From contig CM043959.1 of the NCBI GenBank assembly GCA_014529385.2, forward strand, positions 13,300,809 to 13,364,808: a stretch of 64,000 bases of DNA, in the 5' to 3' direction. Position numbers and translations under genes: made by a program. The notes below the pieces were generated by a model, which saw nothing but the letters and a program-made list of their open reading frames with translations, made no database searches and was not told the DNA's origin. Positions 1-64,000 of the stretch are shown piece by piece (the stretch's first letter is position 1; every line of letters begins with the position of its first letter). Source of the stretch: Adiantum capillus-veneris (Eukaryota > Streptophyta > Polypodiopsida > Polypodiales > Pteridaceae).

Positions 1-1700
1 CGTGTTGCTGATGGTAAACACACACCTTCTTGGGATAAATTCCAACATGCTATTCGCAAGGCGTTTGAACCTACTAATGCGGATTTCCACGCCCGGTCCT
101 CTCTTCGCCGCATGATCCAGACTAGTTCCTTGGCCGCGTAAACCACAGAGTTTCAGAACTTAACTCTGGAGATAAAGAATCTCAACCCCTCTGACAAACT
201 ACATAGAATCATTAACGAGCTTGAGCCAACCCTAAAGGATGATGTTCACAAGTACAACCCTACCACCTTGGATGTTGCAATCGCCTATGTGAAACGTCTT
301 TGCGATAATTGGCGCCCTGTGAAGAACTTTCTTCCCAGTGACCAATCTTCAACAACGCTTGCTTTTCACACCGCAATCCCAAAAAACGCTATAGCCAAAG
401 TCCACAGCAACAACAGTCTCATTTCAGGCAGCAAACTATGGTGTCTTATTCAACTTCAAAGTTCTACTCTCAAGATTGACAATCTCAAAGCAGCAAATCT
501 CTTTCAAATGTTTCACTTGATCCTAGTAAAGGACGTAATTTTTCTCAAGATCGGCGTTTCAATACTCAGCACAACTCTTCTTCAAATACTTCTTCGACTT
601 CAAAGAAGTATGTACAATGTACAATTTGTGGTGGTGACCATAGATGGTATGAGTGTCCCAAGAGACCAAATCCGTCTAATTTGAAAGGAAATTTCAACAC
701 GGAAACGTCATCAAATTTCGAACAATTGCTTCTGCTAAGAACAAAGGAAAACCTGTGGTCAATACAATTCGTGTCTCAACGGATTACGACTATCCTTATG
801 AAGCATGCTCACTGTGATTCTCTAGTTTTGGAGTCCCTCTCAAAGCAAGTTATGAGCCTTCTTGAAACTCTCAATGGTTGATACATCAATGTTTTGGTGG
901 ATAGTGGTTGGTTTAATAATTTTGTCAACACTCAAATAGTTCCACAGTTTGGCTTGCCAACTTAGAAAACATCTCATTTATATGATGTGGAGTTAGCACA
1001 TGGATCATTTTTAACTTGTGACGAGACAGTGCGCGACAACTACAATTCCATATTTAAAACTATGCAGATCAACCGGATTTCGAGGTCATGCCTTTATCTT
1101 ACCACAACATGATTCTTGGTCAGCATTGGTTGTTCCAATATGATCCAGCTATTAGCCTTCGAGGACATACTATCCATTTGTTCAAAGATGGACGTGATTT
1201 GACTTTACACGGGCGTTATCATGTGAAGCGAATAATTTGAACCTCGCGTGTACAAGTCAACTAGCATGATATAGTGGATTATGTAACGAATATGATTTCC
1301 AATGCGGATGCAAAAATTATTATTGATAAATTTTTGGATTCATTAACATCTCCCAAATCAATTGATGAGGAAAAAGATAATTTAGAACATGAAGTTTTTC
1401 CAAGTGATACTTCATTAGCAGATCAATATAAAGATATACTCCTCACACCTTTTCACCCAATGATTGGGGCTGTTCGTCCAAAGGATGTGTCTTTATATCT
1501 ACGCTCATGTCTCTTCACCATGAGACGTGTCTTTTCATTCGTAACTCTTCATCTCCTATATAAGGAGCCTATTGTACTCAATTTCATTCATTCAATCAAT
1601 CAAACACACAATCTCTTAAGTCTCCTGCAGAGTTATCTTTTCAAGTTCTGTTCAGACACATAATAAATAAGTATGAAGTACCTGAATTAGAACACACATC
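1..1700 (+). mobile_element. Ty3/gypsy-type LTR element A, broken fragment
   Basis: A gag-like region (1-700) has a zinc-knuckle-like CTICGGDHRWYEC near 615-655. A retropepsin-like region (about 890-1240) follows, with VDSG and a later LGQHWL motif. A short acidic frame starts near 1274. An LTR-like stretch from about 1470 has a TATA box (CTATATAAGG, near 1555) and a pyrimidine-rich leader. No reverse transcriptase is visible between protease and LTR. The element is cut by the window edge and broken in several places. The right boundary is approximate. Confidence 0.6.
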
Positions 1701-2279
1701 CTCATAGAACCCATCGTCATTCATGTGCTTGCCTCTTGCGGGCAACTCTTACCGAGCCCAGAATCTACTCAAACCATGGAATATTCCCATCTTAGTGCTC
1801 ATGTCACACACCTTGTGACAGTAGAATATCCATATCTCTGTCTCTTACTTACAAACTTACAAAACAAATCATCGGCCATGCTCAAAGTCATCCATCCCAT
1901 GACACATCAGAATTGTCCACTCCGGATGGTTGAATACCCCTTCTAGATACTCTCTATGTCCCCCATGCGATGTCACATATCAAAGTACCTGTCTCAGGTG
2001 GCCTATCACTTATTCCCTTTCACAGTGCTCTAGTCATTCCCCTAGAATGGCGTACTTGTAAAGCTGCTTTCCTCTATGGGCTGAGCAGCCACCTCTTGAA
2101 TCTGATCATGCTGATCAAGAAGATCAACTATTGAAATTCATTGTTGAGCTAGCTCCTGACCTGCCTAATGCCTCAAGCGGGGATTGTGGCGGCCATGACA
2201 GCCCCACACCTCCTCCCAGCATCGCTCATCCTGTGTTGCTGAAGCCAATGGCTAAGGATCTGCTAGAGCAGCTATTACC
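1701..2279. other. Intronic sequence, nothing recognised
   Basis: No gene, repeat structure or element end was recognised. Some of it may be the tail of element A's LTR. Confidence 0.4.
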
Positions 2280-2990
2280 TATGTTTGACTTCGTCAATGC
2301 TAGGGCCTAATGAGACTAAAACTGCGACGTTGAATGTGGTCTCGGACAATGGCAAGCCTTTGATAGATGCCCAACTGACAACAAAAACGACATTGATTAG
2401 GCAACCCCAAGTACTGAACTCGTTGCTTGGGCAATGGATTGCTTGGGCCATCCATTGCCAGTCGTCAGAAGAAGAATCTCCTTAGGGACAGCATGGGGGT
2501 AGGAAACCAAAACCTAGATGATAGGAATCTTCGGTGCTCACCACACAGAAGCAGAGGTCCTCAGGTCCTTGACAGCAGCATGCATCAACTACAGAGTCGA
2601 ATCCATGGCCCCGTTGTCGAAAATAGGTCTGCTCAGCGCCGAAGGCCATTCCAATCAACTTAAGTACTATGGCCACGCTAGGTCTTTTAGAGGCAGTTTT
2701 CTATTTTAGAACTACTCCTTTTACCTTCTCTCTTGCATGGGAGGCTTGTGGACCACATCAAACTTGATCTGATAGTATCTCCCACCAAAAATCTGCAAGT
2801 CAATGATCTTACACCTCTACTAGAAGGCAGGCCTGCAGCAGATCCCAAACTTTCCCTCTATTGAGCTGCCTGTTGACAATCTTGTGAATGACTCAGGTGG
2901 CCTACACACAGTCGAGCTCTGCTGCTAGGTAGGGGCCGGGTGTTGGGCTGCAATAGAGTCCCTCTGAGGGGGAGAATTTAAAACTGAAGC
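2280..2990 (-). mobile_element. LINE ORF1 relic
   Basis: The stretch 2749-2965 is similar by eye to 13781-14040, the 5' part of ORF1 in the large LINE, in the same minus orientation. It shares an ACTTGATCTGATAGTA-like core and a common GATAGAGTCCCTCT-type start region. The minus frame near 2570-2640 (FRQRGHGFDS) resembles LINE ORF1 FQQCRHGFDP. The relic is short and divergent. Confidence 0.5.
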
Positions 2991-3381
2991 TGCTGCTATT
3001 TGCACAAGTATAACTGTGAAGTGTAAGCGGTGCAGACTCGGGTGTGAGCGACTGCAGAGATGAAGCCGGAAGCGGTCTTTTTTATTGGAGCGGGAAACGC
3101 GGGTGGGGGGGTAATGCAGGGCACAAAGCAAGCAGCCAACATAAAGAGTGATACTACGGATCATACTTGATGGCATGCATTTCATAACCTTTTCTTTCAA
3201 AACACTTTGAAAATTTATTACCATGAAGATTCCTTGAACCACTCAGTTTAGCGTAGAGAAAGGTAAAGACACAATGTACACACTGAACGAAGATTCAAAA
3301 AATAGATATAAGGACCAAGCCAAACTATTGGAGCTTTGAGTTCAATCTACATATGCAATCTGGACGTCAGGCCCTACCAAC
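2991..3381. other. Intronic sequence, nothing recognised
   Basis: The 3' flank of TASH3 exon 12 holds no recognisable feature. Confidence 0.4.
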
Positions 3382-58280
<54,899 letters not shown>

Positions 58281-58612
58281 CTCCTTCCCCCTAAAGAGTT
58301 TGCTATTAGGTTGGGTTCACAGTAGGCGACGGCAGGAAATTGGAGCCTGCTGCCAGCGAATCAGAGCCCTGCACGTCAGCCTCCTTGTTACTTGGAGAGC
58401 CTACGATCAATATTGTATTATTTTTGCGCGGGTAAATTTTCCTCGCTTTTCAGACGCGCTGGCTTTTCATACGTGCGCTCAAGCGCTTGCTCCTCCTCTC
58501 CAAATCATGGTCCACCCTCCTGTGAGATCGAAGGTCGGTTGAACCGTGCCCCACATAAAACACACAAGATTCGAGAGCAAGAAAGTAGAAGTTGCCGTAT
58601 CAAGCTTCAGCC
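58281..58612 (-). promoter_or_regulatory. Presumed TASH3 5' UTR and promoter
   Basis: This is the sequence immediately upstream of the TASH3 ATG. It is moderately GC-rich and free of recognisable repeats, and I saw no convincing TATA box. It lies between TASH3 and the exon-like frame on the other strand, so it may act in both directions. Confidence 0.4.
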
Positions 58613-58637
58613 ATGTCGAAGGCTGTAATATCAATGA

Positions 58638-58772
58638 AGCGGAGGGGCAGGATGCGTAGAGGTTGCAGCAGGTGGGCAACAAGAAGAGTCCGATGATCGG
58701 GAATGCTTATGTGATGTGTTTGACCTCTATGAGCAGGCTCTCCAAGAGCTCCGTATGTTTGATGATGATCAG
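58638..58772 (+). other. Exon-like open frame ending at a strong GT donor
   Basis: The plus frame is open for 45 codons and ends CDVFDLYEQALQELRMFDDD then Q, at CAG|GTAAGA. The composition looks like a real acidic helical protein, not random DNA. No in-frame ATG lies inside it, so an upstream exon or another frame would have to supply the start. The product is not recognised and no downstream exon was found. It could be the edge of a divergent host gene. Confidence 0.35.
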
Positions 58773-60258
58773 GTAAGATTTGCATTTGTGTAAAATTCTG
58801 CCAAGTGCTTTCATTTGAATCGCAAAGGTTCTAGTGTGTGTCCACTGGGGAACTCCAAAATTTGTAGCATGGTAAGATACCCTTTCACACCTAGAGTTAT
58901 ATTTCTTTGTTAGAAAGGGGGAAGTGATGATCTCAGTACCAGTACGAGAGAGAGAGAGAGAGAGAGAGTCTTCCTTCGAACGCCCAAGCCGTTCCTTGTT
59001 CTTTTCGCTTATTTTTTACGCAAGTTAGTTCTTTTATTGCCTTGTTACTTGGTAAGCCAAAGAACTCCTTTTTCGAAATAAGGCTACAATATTTAACCAC
59101 TTGGCTCAATCGTGATCGTAGAATGGGGAGCATAATCCAATTTTCAAGGCTTACCAAGTAAAAACAATGTTGCCGAAAAGCAACTTAAGCATGCTTTTAC
59201 GGCGTTGTGTTGGGCGTCAAAAGACAATATGAGGTCGTAAGGCAAGCACAGGGAGACACATTACGATGAAAAGCTCCCACCGTTGATCATAATGATGTTG
59301 ATGAAGATGAAAGACAGCATGTCGAGGATGTATAGCAAGCACAAGCAGAGCGCATGGCACTAGGAAAGTGTCTTCGTTGATTGATAGCGTCCTTGAGGGC
59401 TTCGGAGGTGATGAGCTTTAGGAGTCATGTGTAAGATTCTCAGTCGCTCTTGGTAGTGAAGAATAGTTCTGGAGGAGAACTGGGCTGTGATCGAAAGGAG
59501 ACAATGAGCACGGTTGAGGTGCTGCCAAATTACTCAAAACCACTATACTCGCCCGCCTAATTTGGATAGATACGACACTCGTCACCTCTTTGGCAATAGC
59601 TACGTTTTCAACAGAAGACAATTAGTAATGATTGAGATATGTAAACTTTGCAATTTGTAAGATGGCTCATGGCATCAACGTGCTTCACTACATTTCAGTG
59701 AATAGAGAACTCATCACAACAATAAACCCTACACCGTCTATGGATGCACATTATAAAGTTACCTCTGCTTCTATTTAAGCTTAATCCATAACCTGTATCT
59801 TTTGTATTTGTATGGACTCCTGTTTTGTGTCTCACAAAGAGGACATGTATTGACAATAGTGGACGTTTGAACTGCACAAGTATGATTCCATCTCGACAAC
59901 ATTGCAAGGTCCGTTATTTGTATCCAAATTCCTATGCCTATACATTTGCTTGACGCGACACAAAATGCTACAAGGCACGGCACGACTTCCGTTTCTTATA
60001 AGTCTTGAAGAGACCACAGTGCCATCTCTCCACCATACCTTTGTATGGCACTTCTACATGATGTGCACTTTATATTTAGCATTTTCACTTTGTGCCTAAC
60101 TGCAAAATAAAATGTTCAACTATTTACATTGCTTTTATGTAGCCTGATCCAAACAGCCCTCTGGCTTACACAGTTGGGCAACACGTCAAATATGTTTTGC
60201 ACTAGCTTGTGTGATCGACAACCAAGACTCCTTGCTCCCTCCGACTGTGATAACACGT

Positions 60259-60260
<2 letters not shown>
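58773..60260. other. Upstream intergenic (or intronic) sequence
   Basis: It contains a short (GA)n at 58945-58968. An acidic degenerate frame near 59275-59340 (DHNDVDEDERQHVEDV) might be a DNA-transposon relic. Nothing else was recognised. Confidence 0.4.

Positions 60261-60314
<54 letters not shown>
60261..60314 (+). repeat. (CT)n microsatellite
   Basis: A pure CT tract of about 54 bp. Confidence 0.95.
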
Positions 60315-60315
<1 letters not shown>

Positions 60316-61013
60316 ACCCACCCAAGTGTGGTAGATTGGTTATGTCATTTACCTCTTGAATAACAGGTCTTGAGTTCAACTCCTTGTCAGCTAGATCTTT
60401 AAGGTCTCTTGAGATAGTTTCCTACGACGTTAAAACTCTCTTCTTCTTCTTCTTCTCTCTCAGGTTCTATGAGAAATAAGAGCGTCAATGCCTTGAAATT
60501 GGACCATTTTACAGACAGCTATAGAGGTAATTGTTAATCATATACACGATTCTTTTCTAAAAATTCATCAATGCACTTTGTAATTAGTTTTTCACTGCTA
60601 GATACTTGATGTCGATGTGCGTATGTCTTATTAGGTTCTATAGTAATGCTCACAAAGCAAGACTAGTTCACATAGCGCGGCGGCTCCGACCCCCCCTCGC
60701 CCATCTTCTCTTCCACCCTCCACGTATGCTACTTTTTCATTTTGCAGGTCCTTTTTTAAATCAAACAAATTGTTTTTTTGTCTTCTTGCGTTGCTTCCAC
60801 CCATCCCCTAAAGTTCACAATGGGCGGCGGTAGGAACCACCCATTCTCTCTTCCACCCTCCCCACTGTGAACGTTTAGCGGTGGAAGAGCGAATAATCCA
60901 TGTCCTCCACACGGAACATGGTGTTCTGGAGGTTATCTTCCGCCGTGTTGATGTGAACCCACCCTTAGTCCTAACTTCTACATTTCCATACTCTCTCGCG
61001 TGCGTGCGTGCAC

Positions 61014-61019
<6 letters not shown>
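60315..61019. other. Intergenic sequence
   Basis: Two similar CTCTTCCACCCTCC stretches lie near 60708 and 60848. No gene was recognised. Confidence 0.4.
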
Positions 61020-61076
<57 letters not shown>

Positions 61077-61077
61077 C

Positions 61078-61116
<39 letters not shown>

Positions 61117-61152
61117 TACATATTGTGTGTGTGTGTATGTGTGTGTGTGTGT
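61020..61152 (+). repeat. Compound (GT)n-(GA)n-(GT)n microsatellite
   Basis: A GT tract (about 61020-61071), a GA tract (about 61080-61111) and a second GT stretch (about 61124-61152) lie in close succession. Confidence 0.93.
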
Positions 61153-61261
61153 CTGAAAGCTTGCGCACAAAATTAGTGCCTGCGTCGGAGGCGAGAAGTG
61201 ACGACAAATTCACGACATAGCTTAGAAGTGTGGCTCACAGTAAGAGAAAAGCCCTTGTTTC

Positions 61262-61358
<97 letters not shown>
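61262..61358 (+). repeat. Compound (CT)n-(TA)n microsatellite
   Basis: A CT tract is followed directly by about 70 bp of TA repeat. Confidence 0.95.
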
Positions 61359-61359
<1 letters not shown>

Positions 61360-61439
61360 TCATATGGATAGTATGGAGACAACGACAACACAACTTAGCA
61401 AAAATACGAAGCCTAGAAGAAAAGATGGGTTCTTGTAAA

Positions 61440-62140
61440 GGATAATGGTGAGAAATTCACGGCCATATGTTTGTAGTAAAACATTGCAACGTTGCATCAG
61501 CAATTGCCTTTGGCAGTGCCAAAAAAGGTTACAAGGACCCATAGGTAGGGAGAGGGTCACCCCAGCAACAAAAAATATAGCATGTACAAGATATATCTCT
61601 CATTCTAAGTCTTGCACTGGAGTAGGACAAGGGGATCTTGTTCCTCCATTGGGTCCATTTGGTGTTTTTCTGCAATGAAGGGATTGACAAGGAAGGATCT
61701 AGTGGAAATCTCATTTCTCGACAGAGAACTTTTGAGGACTTCTTTAGCTCCCAAAATCAATTTTGAAGAAAATGTTTGTTGCTCTGACTCTTCTGCATAA
61801 TCTATGGCCTCCCACAAAGTGATGATAGCATCCAAAATGAACGTGCCTTTAATGAACCCCTATATGATGAAATGCATTATGGGACTTACTCTTCTTGTTA
61901 AAGGTAGGGTGAAAATTTTATAAGCAAATGTCAGACAAGTTATGGGTCGGGGAGAGCTCCTGACTCCAAGGCTTCTTGCCAGACTCTCAACCGAAAGTGG
62001 GTGATGAAATCCTGATAATGCTGGTAAAATTCATTGGGCAGTCCATCCAAGCCTGGTGATTTTCTTTTCTTAAGCGTTTCAATAGTGCTCCTCAACTCCC
62101 CCTTTGTGAGAGGTTGGTCTATCATTTTAGCCATAGATGG
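61440..62140 (-). mobile_element. LINE reverse transcriptase fragment (L1 type)
   Basis: The minus frame includes LTKGELRSTIETLKKRKSPG then LDGLPNEFYQHYQDF (near 61990-62110), the standard start of L1 reverse transcriptase. Further down are MDAIITLWEAIDYAEESEQQ (near 61800) and degenerate palm sequence. It differs from the large LINE family. It is fragmentary, with stops and frame changes. Confidence 0.7.
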
Positions 62141-62201
62141 GGTCACCATCCTTTTCCTTATTCTGGCTATTTGGGCCAGAATAAGGAAAAGGATGGTGAC
62201 C
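62141..62201. repeat. Perfect 27-bp inverted repeat with 7-nt loop
   Basis: The left arm 62141-62167 (GGTCACCATCC...TTCTGGC) is the exact reverse complement of 62175-62201. TATTTGG lies between them. The left arm continues the LINE reverse transcriptase fragment. Confidence 0.93.
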
Positions 62202-63469
62202 TTATCCTCTTTTTTCCTATCATTAATTCAAAGTTCTACTTCCTTCAAAAAAAAAAAACCTCCTGCATTAAGAAACACTGATGTAGCAAAAAGATTAGAT
62301 TCTTTCCTGATGTGACAAAGGCATGAAAGTAGGGTTGGGGACACAATTGGACGAACGGCGAGAGTTTTTCTTCCTTTTAGCGAAGTCTCAGTTCAAAACC
62401 AGTGCGTGATATATTGCCCTATGTGTGCAGAAAGGGGACAGTGTGTACCTATTGGCAGGTTCTCACATTTATTCATTTCTTTGCTAGCTTCTCGTTTGTG
62501 AAAGCGGAAATGACGTTTTCCCCCTCTTGTGTTGAGAGAGAGATTTCGTGCTAGAAGTATTACTACTAAATTACGCTTCTACTACTAAATTAGGCTAAAC
62601 AAGAGTGTAGGTTAGCACAAATTTGAACAATGATCACTAGGCATATCCATTGCTAGCCAAGTGTAGTCCATGTAGTAGCACAATTGCATCACCATATGTT
62701 TGGTTAGTTGTTTCATCATTCTAAAACTCTAGAACAGAGGTTAGAGCACTATCCATGGAGAGATAGAGCAAGTCTATTGTAGAGCCATCCTTGAGCCCGC
62801 TCTTCTTTTTGTTAATAACTATCATGCACAAAACTTTGTTCTTTTTTTTCTTTTTTTAACTTTAGACTCAAATCTTTTTAGAAAAACCTCCAAGTCAAAG
62901 AAAACCTTCGAAGACGCTTTAACCTCACCTATGTCAGTTGAGGACGAATCCCATTGCACGGGTTGCTTTGAAGAATGGTTGTGGGACTGCACCTGTGTTT
63001 GGAGAGCATTTGAACTGACGAATAAGCATTTGAACAGAAGAATGAGCATATCTGCTTGCAGCAAAGTCGTTGAAGCAGTATAGCCACCCAAAACCAAGAT
63101 CATTAAAGGAGCAAAGAGTAGTGAGCACCATTCGGGAGCAATAAGGATGAGAGGAGCAGCAATGGGATATGAGAAGTGGGTTTTAAGTACCTCCCCATCT
63201 TGCAGTTGAATGCGATGGCAAGGTAAGCAGCAAGGTGCAGGCATGGTACCATCGCACGATTCAAGAAGCAAGTCACGTAGCCCAATGCTCCATGTGGACT
63301 TAGTCCGTCGCTCTACAATTCAAGGTGCAAGAGAGTCTCTAAGTGGGAGGCCGCATATGCTTCCATGTGGCACATAGCATCCAACCTTAATATAGGTACT
63401 AGTGGCTTAGACCGGCCTACCAACCCCATTCTAATGCCGCCGAGTGGTTAAAGAGAGTAGGAAAGAGCA
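62202..63469. other. Intergenic sequence, nothing recognised
   Basis: A 149-codon minus frame at 62822-63271 has no recognisable domain and was not accepted as a gene. No repeats or element ends were seen. Confidence 0.4.
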
Positions 63470-63800
63470 CCATCCACACATATTCCACACATTCCAAACC
63501 GCCCACATGTAAACAAAGCATTGCCAAGAATGCATTGTTTGTTGAGTTCAACATCTTGCATGATGCATGTTTATCAAAGCATCACCATGTTCAAGCCAAT
63601 GTGTACATGCCTCAACCCTTGCATCGATGTGTGGTTGAACAAACTCGGAAGGAGAACCATCCACATGTAAACAAAAGCATTGTTAAGAATGTGTTGTTCG
63701 TTGAGTTCAACATCTTGCATGATCCATGTTTATCAAAGCATCACTATGAGTCAATGTGTACACTATACCTCAATGCTTGCATAGGTGATCACAGTTGAAG
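63470..63800 (+). repeat. Tandem duplication, ~158-bp period
   Basis: CCACATGTAAACAAAGCATT at 63503 recurs at 63661 with GTTGAGTTCAACATCTTGCA in both units. The copies diverge by several substitutions and small gaps. Confidence 0.88.
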
Positions 63801-64000
63801 GTAGCCCTATGTCTACATTCCCAAAAAAGGCCCATAGCTTCCTAGACTTGCTAAGGTTGGACATTGCATAAGTGTATCCCAAGAGAGACTACATCCTACA
63901 TCCTGGACAAGAACTTGTTGTGCTCCAATAGAATGTACATCCTCAACATGAAGCTCATCGGGAACTTGCGCTTGGATGATTTGGTTTAGGCCCCAATCAT

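Larger units (their letters stand above)
1..3381 (-). other. TASH3 intron 12 (incomplete)
   Basis: No sequence resembling the next part of TASH3 was found in 1-3381 on the minus strand. The intron is therefore at least 3.4 kb. It contains an LTR-retrotransposon fragment and a LINE relic. Confidence 0.75.

Noticed and set aside
2101-2720. Plus-strand frames 2101-2720 as a host exon
   Set aside because: Part of the region matches LINE ORF1 on the minus strand, and frames change repeatedly.
1-3381. Search for TASH3 exon 13 and beyond
   Set aside because: No minus-strand frame resembles the next part of the family (Arg-rich join followed by the helical region), so the rest of the gene is placed outside the window.
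59275-59340. Acidic frame DHNDVDEDERQHVEDV as a PIF/Harbinger transposase tail
   Set aside because: Only a vague resemblance; no ends, no catalytic region and a stop nearby.
61008-61391. Cys-Val, His-Thr and Ile-Tyr repeat frames
   Set aside because: They are translations of the GT, CT and TA microsatellites, not genes.
62822-63271. A 149-codon minus-strand frame with hydrophobic and Lys-rich parts
   Set aside because: No recognisable family, no splice or start context and no conservation evidence; left as unassigned sequence.

Overview
The window is nuclear DNA from a land plant with a large, transposon-rich genome. The main evidence is a spliced host gene on the minus strand whose product I recognise from memory as TASH3, the SH3-domain subunit of the plant TPLATE endocytic adaptor complex (Arabidopsis AT2G07360). 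Multi-kilobase introns filled with nested Ty3/gypsy chromoviruses, L1-type LINEs and hAT elements would suit a fern, lycophyte or gymnosperm. I lean towards a fern, but the sequence does not prove it.

Layout: twelve consecutive TASH3 exons can be placed. Exon 1 is at 58044-58280, exons 2-4 at 32248-32935, and exons 5-12 at 3382-5247. Every splice phase closes, giving 537 codons (about the N-terminal 45% of the protein). The rest of the gene, including the SH3 domain, lies beyond the left edge. Ten introns end inside the window: eight of 79-251 bp and two of about 25.1 kb (intron 1) and 27.0 kb (intron 4). The two giants together hold almost everything else here.

Intron 4 (5248-32247) carries a decayed chromovirus (about 6040-24311). 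It was entered by an L1-like LINE (7549-23049, 13-bp target duplication). That LINE was entered in turn by a second, opposite LINE copy (7745-14546), a hAT transposon (17463-19661) and a solo LTR (20272-20745). Fragments of gypsy gag, Copia gag/integrase, another chromovirus tail and further LTRs follow (24.4-30.6 kb).

Intron 1 (32936-58043) carries a three-level nest with matching 5-bp duplications at each level: chromovirus E (33859-42732), solo LTR J inside its right LTR (36627-42657), and LTR element F inside J (37453-42002). Next to it lie chromovirus D (42956-46937) and chromovirus I (46938-57340). I is split by element G (47070-54022), whose 3' LTR is split by solo LTR H (51385-53105).

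F and G belong to an unusual family. It has long LTRs with a reiterated CAGCGTTTT word downstream of the TATA box, a gag (plus a protease in G), and then a conserved His/Asp-rich frame where reverse transcriptase and integrase would be expected. The right end (58281-64000) is the upstream region of TASH3: an exon-like frame on the opposite strand, microsatellites, a LINE fragment, a perfect 27-bp hairpin and a 158-bp duplication. All LTR elements look like broken fossils.
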